From assembly GCA_964489645.1 (NCBI GenBank), contig CAZAZT010000143.1, forward strand, positions 1 through 9,283: a stretch of DNA of 9,283 bases, read 5' to 3'. The notes beneath the pieces are model-generated. The model searched no databases and was not told the DNA's origin. It was given only the letters and a program-made list of their open reading frames with translations. A program made the translations under genes and the position numbers. Origin of the DNA: JBEEPE01 sp964489645. Its GTDB lineage: Bacteria > Verrucomicrobiota > Verrucomicrobiia > Chthoniobacterales > Chthoniobacteraceae. This document shows, piece after piece, positions 1 to 7,518 of this stretch. Numbering within the stretch: position 1 is the stretch's first letter; each line of letters begins with the position of its first letter.

Positions 1-437
1 TGGTGTACTGGGGCGGTTGGGATCATCACCGGGGGATTTTCAAGACGTTCAAGGACGGTTATGCGCAGAAACTGGATGATGGGTTGAGTGGGTTGGTGAC
101 GGATCTGGACCAGCGCGGGATGTTGGACAACACGTTAGTGGTGTGTTTGGGAGAGTTCGGGCGGACGCCGAAGGTGAACAAGGATGCGGGGCGGGATCAT
201 TGGCCTGGAGCGATGTCGGTTTTCATGGCGGGCGCGGGGATCCCTGGCGGGGCGGTGATTGGTGCGACGGATCCGAAGGGTTACTACGCTGCGGAGAATG
301 TGTATTCGCCGGAGGATTTTGCGGTGTCGCTTTACACGAAGTTGGGAGTGGATCCGCATCAGGTGTTGCACACGAACACGGGGCGTCCGGTGCAGTTGGT
401 GAATGGGGGGCGTCCGATCAAGGAACTGTTCGCATGA
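1..437 (+). CDS. DUF1501 family protein, C-terminal part (5' end outside window)
   Basis: Only the last ~145 residues are present; the reading frame is already open at base 3. The segment matches the C-terminal half of DUF1501, a family in the alkaline-phosphatase/sulfatase-like superfamily. Visible family motifs are GWDHH near the start, a Leu/Asp-rich helix ending in LDQRGMLDNTLVV, then GEFGRTPK, GRDHWPG, and a tail with TGRPVQLVNGG and a terminal IKELF. DUF1501 proteins are usually exported by a Tat signal and encoded next to DUF1549/DUF1553 cytochrome genes in Planctomycetota and Verrucomicrobiota; the signal and partner would lie upstream of this window. The stop codon overlaps the start of the PPC gene (ATGA), so the two are probably translationally coupled. 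The substrate is unknown. The family call is firm; hydrolase activity is an inference from the fold. Confidence 0.93.
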   Translation, partial: VYWGGWDHHRGIFKTFKDGYAQKLDDGLSGLVTDLDQRGMLDNTLVVCLGEFGRTPKVNKDAGRDHWPGAMSVFMAGAGIPGGAVIGATDPKGYYAAENVYSPEDFAVSLYTKLGVDPHQVLHTNTGRPVQLVNGGRPIKELFA

Positions 438-2104
438 GGTTTGATCGGGTTGCGGGTTTGATTGTGGGGTGGGTGTGTTCTGCGGTGTCATGGGGGGCGG
501 TGCCGACGTTGACGGGTGTTGTGCCTTCTGGGGTGGTGCCTGGGGGCGCGGTGGCGGTGAAGTTTTCGGGCAAGCTGGATGGGGTGGAGAGGCGGGTCTG
601 GTGCGATGATCCTCAGGTGGTGTTCACGGTTCCTGATGGGGCGGGTGCGGCATCGGTGACGGTGGCGCCGGGCACGATGCCTGGGGTGAAGTGGGTGCGG
701 TTGGTGAACGCGGAGGGTGCCTCGCCTGCGACACGGTTTGTGGTTGGATCGGTGCCGCGTGTGGATGAGAAGGAACCCAACGATGCGTTATCGGCGCCGC
801 AGGCTCTGCCGGTTTTGCCTGCGTGGGTTCATGGGCAATTGGACAAGGCAGGGGATGTGGATGGATATGCGGTGAAGATGGGGAAGGGGAAGCCGGTTTG
901 GATGCGGGTGGACGGGTATTCGTTGGGATCCGGGATGGATGTGATGCTGCATGTGGTAAATCCTCGAGGTGAGAGGGTTGCGACAGCGAGTGACGGGCGG
1001 AACCTGGATCCTGAGTTGGTGTTCACGCCGGAGATGGATGGCGTGCATGTGATCCAGATCGCTGGGTTCATCCATCCGCCTGCGGCGGACGTGAACTTCA
1101 CGGGGGCGGCTGGAAAGGTGTATCAGCTTCACGTTTCGGATGGGCCGGTGGTGACGCGAGTCTTTCCGCCTGTGGTTCCTGTTGAGGGGAAGGCTTCGGT
1201 GAGCGTGCATGGGGTCGGGGTTAAGGCGGGGGAGAAGGCGGAGGCGGGTGTGAGGGGGGTGGTTGGTGAGGTCGATCGTGGGGAGGTGATGGTGAAGGGG
1301 GCGTTGGTCCCGTTGGACGTGGTGCGCGCACGCTATCCGGTGATGGATGGAGTTGGGGCGGGGGTTGAGTCCCCGAGGCTGGTCGGGGTCCCGAGTGTGG
1401 TTGCGTCCCGGATCCCGGCGGAGGGGAAAGAGGCTGCTTTCAAGGTGGCGATGAAGAAGGGGGAACGGCTTCAGGCACGGTTCTGGTCACGGAGTCTCGG
1501 GTTGGGGGTGGAGGGCAATCTTGTTGTGTATAATCCTTCTGGAGAACGCGTTGTCGCGAACGCGAACCCGTCAGACGTGTTCACGGAGCCGACGGTTGCG
1601 TGGAGTGCGGTGGTTGATGGGGAGTACGTGCTGCGCGTTGGAGACCTGTTCGGGCGGTGCACGGATCGATCGGATTTCGTGTTGGAGATCGCAGCTCCTG
1701 CGGCGGAGGTTGCGGTGACACTTGTGGATGGAAAGTCGATCCGGGTTGAGCCTGGGAAGGCGGCGGTGCTGAAGGCGAAGGTCGTTTTGACGGGGGGTTG
1801 GAAGGAGCCTTTGGTATTGCGGGTCAACGGTTTGCCGGATGGGGTTTGGGCTCCTGAGGTTGGTGTCCCTGAGAAGGGGGGCGATGTGGACATCAAGATC
1901 GAAGCGGCGGCGAATGCGCCGCTGACGACGTCACCGGCGTGGGTATCTGTTTGGACGAAGGGCGAGAACGCTCGGTGGATTGGCGCGGCGTATCCTGTGC
2001 GTGCTGACACGCGGCGGGGGCATAGTTCGACGGATCACGGGCGAGAGGTGTGGGTGACGGCGGGGCCGGCGTTGCCTCCTGAACCGCCGCCGAAGAAGAA
2101 GTGA
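434..2104 (+). CDS. Secreted protein with pre-peptidase C-terminal (PPC)-like domains
   Basis: This is a 556-residue exported protein. The ATG at 434 overlaps the DUF1501 stop and has AAGGA at 420-424 nine bases ahead, which fixes the start; the same frame is open upstream but only as an overlap of the DUF1501 gene. Residues 1-22 form a signal peptide (hydrophobic AGLIVGWVCSAVSW, likely cleavage after GA). Residues ~24-106 look like an Ig/IPT-like beta domain. Residues ~111-235 are a PPC-type domain, opening with DEKEPNDA and containing the typical GDVDGYAV. A second PPC-like repeat covers ~327-420 (FKVAMKKGERLQARFW, then LVVYNPSGERV). A further beta-sandwich segment spans ~425-520. The tail is Pro/Lys-rich (PPEPPPKKK). 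No catalytic residues are evident; PPC domains usually bind or assist other secreted proteins. The next gene starts inside its stop codon. A structural or binding role beside DUF1501 is inferred. Confidence 0.88.
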   Translation: MRFDRVAGLIVGWVCSAVSWGAVPTLTGVVPSGVVPGGAVAVKFSGKLDGVERRVWCDDPQVVFTVPDGAGAASVTVAPGTMPGVKWVRLVNAEGASPATRFVVGSVPRVDEKEPNDALSAPQALPVLPAWVHGQLDKAGDVDGYAVKMGKGKPVWMRVDGYSLGSGMDVMLHVVNPRGERVATASDGRNLDPELVFTPEMDGVHVIQIAGFIHPPAADVNFTGAAGKVYQLHVSDGPVVTRVFPPVVPVEGKASVSVHGVGVKAGEKAEAGVRGVVGEVDRGEVMVKGALVPLDVVRARYPVMDGVGAGVESPRLVGVPSVVASRIPAEGKEAAFKVAMKKGERLQARFWSRSLGLGVEGNLVVYNPSGERVVANANPSDVFTEPTVAWSAVVDGEYVLRVGDLFGRCTDRSDFVLEIAAPAAEVAVTLVDGKSIRVEPGKAAVLKAKVVLTGGWKEPLVLRVNGLPDGVWAPEVGVPEKGGDVDIKIEAAANAPLTTSPAWVSVWTKGENARWIGAAYPVRADTRRGHSSTDHGREVWVTAGPALPPEPPPKKK

Positions 2105-3510
2105 AGCGTTTCAAAGTGAGCACCATGAAGATGTCATTCTCGAGGGCGCTGAAGGGTGGGGTGAGCGGTGTGGTAGCCGCGGCGTGTGGCTTTGTTGCGG
2201 GATGGGCGGATGAAGGTGGAGATAAGCAGGTTGCGCAGTTGGCGAAGGATCCTGTTGTGGAGCGGGCGATGGAGGTGTTGAGAGATGAGTGTGTGGGGTG
2301 CCATCGTGCGGGGAAGGCGAAGGGCGGACTCAAGTTACATTCGGCGGAGGGATTGAAGGCAGGAGGTGAATCGGGAGCGGTGATCATCCCGGGTAAGGCG
2401 TCTGAGAGCATGTTGGTCCGAGTGCTGGATAAGGATGGGGATCCTCATATGCCGCCTAAGCGTCAGTTGTCTGCGGAGATGATGGGCGCGCTGCGCAAGT
2501 GGGTTGATGCGGGCGGTGGGTGGGATGGGAGTGTGATGGAGCGGCCACCGAAGGTTGCGCCGATCGCGGTGGGCGCGATGCCGGAGGGGGTGCGGCCGAG
2601 CATGGCCGTTTCTTTTTCGCCGGACGGCAAATGGCTGGCGCGTTCGCGGGGCGGCAGCGTTGAGTTACGCGTGGCTGCAGAGGCGGGGATGCCGGTTCAT
2701 CGGGTGGTGGATGTTTTTCCGGAGGCGGTGGGGAGCTTGGTGTGGACGAAGGAAGGGGATGGGCTTTTGGTGGGCGGGTTCCGTCGGGTGAAGATGGTGG
2801 ATGTGCTTGAGGGGAAGGTGAGTGGGGAGGTCCAGGGGGAGTTCGTTGGGGAGATCGGTGCGATGGTGGCTGATGTTGTGGCTGGGAGGTTGTGGATTGC
2901 GGATTCGATCGGGGGGCGCGGGGGATTTGTGCGTCAATATGCGTTGGGGACGTTGTCGCAAACGGCGGTATGGAAAGCGCACGAGGATTCGGTGCTCGGG
3001 CTTGGGTTATCGGCGGACGGGAAGTGGTTGGCGACGGCTGGGGCGGATCGAGTGATGAAGCGTTGGGGGGCTGAGGATCATCGGTTGGCTGGGGTGTACG
3101 AGGGACATACGAACCAGGTTTTGTCGGTCGTTTTTGAGCCGACGGGGACGCGGTTAGCGACGACTGGGGCGGATCGGGAAGTGAAGGTTTGGGATCGGGA
3201 GACGCGTGAGCAGGATGCGGTGTTGGGGGATAAGCGTCAGGTGTTCACTGCCTTGGCGTGGGGGAAGGATGGGGTGAGCTTGGTGGGAGTGACGGATCGT
3301 GGTGGGGGATCAGCGTTCAGCGAGATCAAGAAGCACACGGGCGAGCAGAGTTCGAGTACCGGGAAGGTGAAGCCTTTGGAGAAGGTGGCGTCGGTTTTGC
3401 AATCGGTGGCGGTTTCGACGGATGGGGCGATGGCTGCGGCGGGAGGGGCGGATGGGCGCCTTCACGTGTGGACGTTGAAGGATGGCAAGGCGTTGGAGTT
3501 GAAGGATTGA
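2101..3510 (+). CDS. Planctomycete-type cytochrome c / WD40 beta-propeller protein
   Basis: A 469-residue exported protein combines a heme-binding cytochrome domain with a beta-propeller. The start is GTG 2101, overlapping the previous stop (GTGA); an in-frame ATG at 2125 is an alternative with equally poor ribosome-site support. Residues ~12-36 form a signal peptide or membrane anchor. The PSCyt1-like cytochrome domain spans ~55-140: CVGCH (Cys64, Cys67, His68) attaches heme c, and Met117 in HMPPK is the likely distal ligand. Residues ~160-465 hold divergent WD40 repeats; clear blades are at 293-323, 335-366 (AHEDSV/EGHTNQV starts, VKVWD end) and 433-458 (LHVWT end). The fusion is common in PVC bacteria, where it accompanies DUF1549/DUF1553 and DUF1501 genes. 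Electron transfer to a periplasmic partner, with the propeller as docking platform, is inferred. It ends 6 bases from the convergent FGE gene, with no visible terminator hairpin. Confidence 0.92.
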   Translation: MKRFKVSTMKMSFSRALKGGVSGVVAAACGFVAGWADEGGDKQVAQLAKDPVVERAMEVLRDECVGCHRAGKAKGGLKLHSAEGLKAGGESGAVIIPGKASESMLVRVLDKDGDPHMPPKRQLSAEMMGALRKWVDAGGGWDGSVMERPPKVAPIAVGAMPEGVRPSMAVSFSPDGKWLARSRGGSVELRVAAEAGMPVHRVVDVFPEAVGSLVWTKEGDGLLVGGFRRVKMVDVLEGKVSGEVQGEFVGEIGAMVADVVAGRLWIADSIGGRGGFVRQYALGTLSQTAVWKAHEDSVLGLGLSADGKWLATAGADRVMKRWGAEDHRLAGVYEGHTNQVLSVVFEPTGTRLATTGADREVKVWDRETREQDAVLGDKRQVFTALAWGKDGVSLVGVTDRGGGSAFSEIKKHTGEQSSSTGKVKPLEKVASVLQSVAVSTDGAMAAAGGADGRLHVWTLKDGKALELKD

Positions 3511-3516
3511 GCGGGT

Positions 3517-4563
3517 TCAGGCTGTGACGAGGGCGAGGCGGAACCCGAGATCGTCGAAGCGGTTCCCGATTGCGCCTTTGCCACGGACGGCGGAGCGGCA
3601 GGCGGCGGGGCTTGCGAGGAGGGAGCCTCCACGGATGGTGATGTAGACCCCTGAATCTGGGGGTGTTGCGCCGAGAGAATCGGCGTACCAATCGGCGGTC
3701 CATTCCCAGACATTGCCGTGCATGTCATGGATACCCCAGGCGTTCGGGGCTTTTTGGGCGACGGGATGGAGTTTTCGGGAGGAGTTGCTGTCGTACCAGC
3801 CGAGGGAATCGAGGGAGATGCAGGATCCTTTTTCGCTGGAGAGGTTGGTGCCGTTGTTGAGGGCGGATGCGGTGCCTGCTCGGCAGGCGTATTCCCATTG
3901 GGCTTCGGTGGGGAGGGTGAATGACCAGCGGTCGGGGATGAGTCGTTTTTCGAGGGCGGACTGGGTGAGGCGTCGGCAGAACTCGTTGGCATCGTTCCAA
4001 CTGACCATGACGGCTGGGAGTGTATCTCCGTTGTTCCGTTCGGGATCGTCGCCCATGAGGTGTTTCCATTGCGCTTCGGTGACGGTGGTGTGGGCGAGGA
4101 AGAATCCGTTGGGGAGGGTGACGGAGACTTGCGATTCGTTTTCTGCGCGACCGGCTTCGGACGTTGGGCTTCCCATGAGGAAGGCGCCGTGGGGGCACCA
4201 TTGGAGGTGAAGGTTGGGAAGGGCTGGGCAGGAGGCGGCGCCGTGGGCGGGTTGAGAGCTGAGGGCGTGGAGGGTGCGCCGCGAGAGGATGGAGGGGGCG
4301 AATTTCAGGAGGGTTTTCCGGTGACCGACGGGGCGGACGCCGATCTCTGCGAGGTCGTGATCGGAGAGGTCTGGGAGGAGGTCATCGGAGATGGCGTTGG
4401 CATCGAAAGTGGGGATGTAGATCTCGAGGCCGAGTTCGCGGAGGAGATCATGGATCGCGGAGGCGGACTGTTCGGAGCCACATGCTGCGCAGTATTTTGC
4501 GGAGGGGTTGATGGGGGACTGGCAGTGGCGGCAAGAGGTCATGGAAGAGACAGAGCAATCCAT
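3517..4563 (-). CDS. Zinc-ribbon / SAM domain / FGE-sulfatase (SUMF1-like) fusion protein
   Basis: A 348-residue protein has three modules. A zinc ribbon lies at residues 11-28 (Cys11-x2-Cys14-x10-Cys25-x2-Cys28). A SAM (sterile alpha motif) domain at ~35-92 contains LLRELGLEIYIPTF, DLSDHDLAEIGV and GHRKTLLKF, as in SAM domains attached to bacterial cyclases and kinases. A formylglycine-generating-enzyme (FGE-sulfatase) domain runs ~120-346, with FLMGSP, VTEAQW, SWNDANEFCRRL, LPTEAQWEYACRAGT, DMHGNVWEW, IRGGS and a DDLGFRL end. The paired copper-binding cysteines of true FGE, expected just after RGGS, are absent: only Cys322 occurs there, and it is not in the Cys-x4-Cys arrangement. Sulfatase activation is therefore unlikely; a binding or other oxidoreductase role is open. 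No signal peptide, so cytoplasmic. The start is either ATG 4563 or ATG 4542 (341 residues); neither has a Shine-Dalgarno. Upstream frame is open but lies antisense to the M20 gene. Confidence 0.88.
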   Translation of the reverse strand: MDCSVSSMTSCRHCQSPINPSAKYCAACGSEQSASAIHDLLRELGLEIYIPTFDANAISDDLLPDLSDHDLAEIGVRPVGHRKTLLKFAPSILSRRTLHALSSQPAHGAASCPALPNLHLQWCPHGAFLMGSPTSEAGRAENESQVSVTLPNGFFLAHTTVTEAQWKHLMGDDPERNNGDTLPAVMVSWNDANEFCRRLTQSALEKRLIPDRWSFTLPTEAQWEYACRAGTASALNNGTNLSSEKGSCISLDSLGWYDSNSSRKLHPVAQKAPNAWGIHDMHGNVWEWTADWYADSLGATPPDSGVYITIRGGSLLASPAACRSAVRGKGAIGNRFDDLGFRLALVTA

Positions 4564-4606
4564 GTGCGTGGGGATGGATTGTCGGTTGAGGGTTTGCGGT
4601 CTTGGT

Positions 4607-4612
4607 GGGAGG
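4607..4612 (+). promoter_or_regulatory. Shine-Dalgarno GGGAGG that sets the M20 start
   Basis: GGGAGG lies 8 bases ahead of ATG 4621. The M20 frame stays open upstream to about 4060, but that part is antisense to the FGE gene, so this site is what decides the start. It sits in the 57-base divergent spacer (4564-4620), in which I recognise no clear promoter boxes. Confidence 0.6.
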
Positions 4613-4620
4613 ATTTGGGG

Positions 4621-5930
4621 ATGAGCAATGAGACAGCGTTGGCGGATCTTCTGACATTCTTGAGATTTCCGAGTGTATCGACGGATCCGATGCGTGCGGG
4701 GTCGGTGCGGGAGTGTGGTCAATGGTTGCGGGACCATCTTGTGGCGGGAGGGTTTCGTGCGGAGCTGCATGAGACGCAGGGGCATCCGATCGTGTTGGCG
4801 CATGGTCCGGTGAAGCTGGGTCGGCCGACGGTCTTGATCTATGGTCATTATGATGTTCAGCCGGAGGTTCCGGTTGCGGAGTGGGATACGCCTCCGTTTG
4901 AGCCGGTGATCCGCGAGGGTCGCATTCATGCGCGTGGGGCGACGGACAACAAGGGGCAGATTTTCGCGCACGTGAGTGGAGCGATTGCGGCGTTGAGGGA
5001 GAGTGGGGATTTGCCGGTGAACTTGATCTTCTTGGTGGAGGGAGAAGAGGAGATCGGGAGCGGGAATCTTGAGCCGTTTTTGGTGCGTCACCGTGAGGCG
5101 TTGCGGTGTGATGTGATTGCGGTGTCTGACACGGGGATGGTGGCGGAGGGGGTACCGACGTTGACGTGTGGGTTGCGAGGGATTGCGGCGATGGAGGTGC
5201 GGGTGAAGGGACCGAAGGTGGACTTGCATTCTGGCATTTACGGTGGGGCGGTGCGGAACCCGATCACGGCTTTGGCGCGTTTGATGTCGACCCTGCATGA
5301 CGGGTCTGGGCGTGTGGCGGTGGAGGGTTTTTACGACGGTGTGGAGGATGTTCCTGGGTCGTTGCGGGAGGCATGGGGGCGCTTGCCGTTGAACGAGAAG
5401 GTTTTGCTGGAGATCACGGGTTCGCCCTCGTTGGAAGGTGAGGCGGGGTACTCGGCATTGGAGCGGGTGTGGGCGCGTCCGACGGCGGAGATCAACGGGA
5501 TCGGGGGCGGCTTTCAGGGGGCGGGGTCGAAGACGGTGATCCCGCGGGAGGCGTTTGCGAAGCTGACTTTCCGGTTGGTGCCGGGTCAGGATCCTGAGCG
5601 GGTTTTAGGGTTGGTGCGGAAGCACTTGGAGGCGCGCGTGGAGGCGGGTGTGGAGTTGGAGGTGGAGATCGGTCATACGGGGATGCCGTACTTGGTGGAT
5701 TCGGACGGGAAGCACGCGCGCGCGGCGATCCGAGCATTGGGGGAGACGTTTGAAGGGGCGGATGTGGCGGNNNNNNNNNNAAGCGGGTGCTTGGGGTTGA
5801 CACCTTGTTGTTGGGTTTGGCGTTACCGGATTGCAATGCGCATGCGCCGAACGAGACGTTCCCTGTGGCCAACTTCGAGGCTGGCATTCGGTTGAATGGC
5901 GCGTTGTTGCGGGCGTTGGCTGTGGGGTGA
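4621..5930 (+). CDS. M20-family metallo-dipeptidase (carnosinase/DUG1-like), interrupted by N gap
   Basis: This is a cytoplasmic di-zinc dipeptidase of family M20. The 383 residues before the gap carry the full metal site: His76 and Asp78 (YGHYDVQP), bridging Asp109 (ATDNKGQ), catalytic Glu143 and metal Glu144 (EGEEEIGSG), and Asp170 (SDTG). The dimerisation/lid domain follows at ~185-300 with DLHSGIYGG (His203). After the Ns another 49 codons read VLGVDTLLLGLALPDC and NAHAPNE, which supplies the last metal ligand (His), ending at TGA 5928-5930. The two halves are in different frames across exactly 10 Ns, but family members need roughly 14 residues there (a GGSIP-like loop), so the gap length is an assembly placeholder and the gene is probably intact at ~446 residues. 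No signal peptide. The stop is 5 bases from the convergent hydrolase gene. The substrate is probably small peptides. Confidence 0.9.
5771..5780. other. Assembly gap (10 Ns) inside the M20 gene
   Basis: Ten Ns split the M20 coding region. The frame before (ending GAT GTG GCG G) and the frame after (AAG CGG GTG) are not compatible with a 10-base gap. The real missing length must be 2 modulo 3, and comparison with the family suggests about 40 bases. Confidence 0.95.
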
Positions 5931-5935
5931 GGAGG

Positions 5936-6955
5936 CTATTTACCTGACTCAGTCTTTCCGGAGTTGAGGTCGAGGGGCTGGATGGGACCGAGGTCCCAGA
6001 CGGCGGGTTTACCTTTGCGTTGTTTTTCGAGCCATGCGAGGCCGGCGTGATGGACGATTTCGTGGCCCCCTTCGAACAAGGTGATGCGGGTGTTGCCGGA
6101 TGTTCGCCGGAAGAGCACGGGGTGTTTTGGGTAGAGCGGATCGGCGGGTGAGTGGCGGAGGGATTCTGGGATCTGTGGGGTGCGTGTGATGTCTGCGATG
6201 AAGTCGGGGGTGAGCTGGTCGGCGGGAGAGGCGAGTGTGTTGAAAGCCTTGAGGGAATGGCTGATGGGGACGCTTCCGCGATGTCCGTCGTGGATTCCTG
6301 TTTGGATGTCGACTGGGACATTGGCGGCTTTTTGGAGCCAATGGCTTGCGGATCGGATCCGGTATTGTTCATCGATGTTCGGGTCTGTTCCTGGGGTGCC
6401 GCCGCATGCATTGGCGATGGCGTTGGCGTAGCGGTCCGGCTGACGTTCACGGAACCAATCTGCGAGGTCGAAGATCCCGGCCCATGCGGAGACGCCGGCC
6501 CAGATGGTTGGGGCGCGTCCTGCGAGGAGCATGGAGCCGTATCCGCCGCCGGAGACGCCGATGAGGTAGATGCGATCGGTGTCGATCTTGGTGGAGGTCT
6601 TGGCCCATTCGACGGCGCTGAGAATGTCTGCGACGGCGAGTTCGGATCCGCAGGCTTCGGGTCGGTTGTTGGGTCCGCGGAAGTTCGGGTGGATGAAGGC
6701 CCAGTTTTTTTTGATGCACCATTCGGCGTAGGCGGGCTCGGGTTGGCGGTAGTCATTGGACCACGTGTGGAGGGCGACGAGGAGGGGGACTGGCGTTTCG
6801 GATTTGGGCCAGTAGAACAGGGTGGGTTGTTGGGACTGATCGGCGGCACTGCGGTAGAGGGTCTCGGCCACTTCGGGTTGCCAGCCGGGGAGGGCTGCGA
6901 AGGCGAGGGATGCGGCAGCGAGAGTGAGTGTTATGAGGGTTCGGATGGGTTGCAT
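5936..6955 (-). CDS. Secreted alpha/beta hydrolase (prolyl-oligopeptidase/esterase-like)
   Basis: A 339-residue exported serine hydrolase. Residues 1-20 form a signal peptide (RTLITLTLAAASLAFA, cleavage after AFA). The alpha/beta-hydrolase core shows VPLLVALHTW (oxyanion strand, ~56-65), the nucleophile elbow GVSGGG with Ser135, a probable acid Asp223 in TGIHDGHRG, and His298 in FEGGHEIVHH. It resembles the S9/PHB-depolymerase-like group of secreted esterases and peptidases in PVC bacteria; the substrate cannot be told from sequence. A cap-like insertion lies at ~165-215. It starts 15 bases after the lipoprotein stop on the same strand, so the two are probably cotranscribed. The start has no Shine-Dalgarno; it is chosen because it directly precedes the signal peptide. 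The gene is convergent with the M20 gene, with no visible terminator in the 5-base spacer. Confidence 0.9.
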   Translation of the reverse strand: MQPIRTLITLTLAAASLAFAALPGWQPEVAETLYRSAADQSQQPTLFYWPKSETPVPLLVALHTWSNDYRQPEPAYAEWCIKKNWAFIHPNFRGPNNRPEACGSELAVADILSAVEWAKTSTKIDTDRIYLIGVSGGGYGSMLLAGRAPTIWAGVSAWAGIFDLADWFRERQPDRYANAIANACGGTPGTDPNIDEQYRIRSASHWLQKAANVPVDIQTGIHDGHRGSVPISHSLKAFNTLASPADQLTPDFIADITRTPQIPESLRHSPADPLYPKHPVLFRRTSGNTRITLFEGGHEIVHHAGLAWLEKQRKGKPAVWDLGPIQPLDLNSGKTESGK

Positions 6956-6970
6956 TTGGGGGTGGTCAAG

Positions 6971-7435
6971 TCAGTGGGTGATGCGGCTGGAGTGGCCGGA
7001 AGAGATCAACCGGACCTGCTCGCCGATCACAAACGTTGTTCCGTCAAAGGGTTGAACAAGAACGGATTCTTGGCCATTTGTGCGGACGAAAGTGATTTCG
7101 AGGGCTTTAGCGCTGCTCGATCCCTTGTCGGCTTGGCTTCCGAGGAACAGGCCGCCCAAGGCTCCGCCGACGGCGCCGATGATGGATGCTTTTCCGGAAC
7201 CGATCATCGACCCTGCGACACCGCCGGCTATGCCGCCGGCGACGGTTCCGACGCCTGGTTCATCGTTGCTGATTGCCACTCTTCTGAGGGAGACGATTTT
7301 CACGTGTTCGAGGGTGAGCGCCACTCCGAGTTCGCTGGAGGAGTAAGTTGGTGCGCTGACCTGTGCGCATGAGGGGAGGAGGGCGCAGATGAGGAGTGGG
7401 GCGATGGGCGCGAGGGTTTTGGCGTATGCTTTCAT
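6971..7435 (-). CDS. Glycine-zipper outer-membrane lipoprotein (SlyB/17-kDa antigen-like)
   Basis: A 154-residue envelope protein. The N-terminus is a lipoprotein signal (residues 1-22) with lipobox LPSC, making Cys23 the likely lipidated residue; proline at -2 is unusual but the context is otherwise good. Residues 61-99 are a glycine zipper: repeated GxxxG steps in GTVAGGIAGGVAGSMIG and IGAVGGALGGLFLG, as in SlyB/PcpY and rickettsial 17-kDa antigen proteins, where the zipper inserts in the membrane. The C-terminal ~45 residues look like a small beta domain (ALEITFVRTNGQESVLV, GEQVRLI). It is first in a probable two-gene unit with the secreted hydrolase. Its divergent neighbour is the SDR gene, across a 122-base spacer. 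No Shine-Dalgarno is visible. An envelope-stability role is an inference from the family. Confidence 0.82.
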   Translation of the reverse strand: MKAYAKTLAPIAPLLICALLPSCAQVSAPTYSSSELGVALTLEHVKIVSLRRVAISNDEPGVGTVAGGIAGGVAGSMIGSGKASIIGAVGGALGGLFLGSQADKGSSSAKALEITFVRTNGQESVLVQPFDGTTFVIGEQVRLISSGHSSRITH

Positions 7436-7518
7436 TCGGGTGCGGTTATGGGGGAGAGGATATCACGTATCGGCTGGGATTGGCAGGATGGAGGAGGGGG
7501 GGTGTTCGGGTTGTTCGG

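Noticed and set aside
143..433. 5' extension of the PPC gene frame
   Set aside because: It overlaps the DUF1501 coding region in another frame, has no signal peptide, and the ATG at 434 with AAGGA fits the family start.
4060..4620. Upstream open frame continuous with the M20 gene
   Set aside because: It is antisense to the well-supported FGE gene and has no M20 similarity; the Shine-Dalgarno at 4607-4612 supports ATG 4621.
4564..5298. Minus-strand open frame extending the FGE gene upstream
   Set aside because: The translation is an Arg/His/Pro-rich shadow of the M20 gene with no domain; the zinc ribbon begins right after ATG 4563/4542.
4621..5930. M20 gene as a frameshifted pseudogene
   Set aside because: The frame change coincides exactly with the N gap, and both halves keep all metal ligands, so the assembly gap is the simpler cause.
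5605..6849. Long minus-strand open frame of 414 codons
   Set aside because: Ser/Pro/Thr-rich low-complexity translation that overlaps the M20 and hydrolase genes in a shadow frame and crosses the N gap.
6152..7372. Long plus-strand open frame of 406 codons
   Set aside because: Antisense to the hydrolase and lipoprotein genes, which have signal peptides and motifs; Gly/Asp-rich shadow translation.
7436..7518. Sigma70-type promoter and GATA/TATC inverted repeat (7459-7471)
   Set aside because: The best -35/-10 candidates have poor matches or wrong spacing, and the 4-bp inverted repeat is expected by chance.
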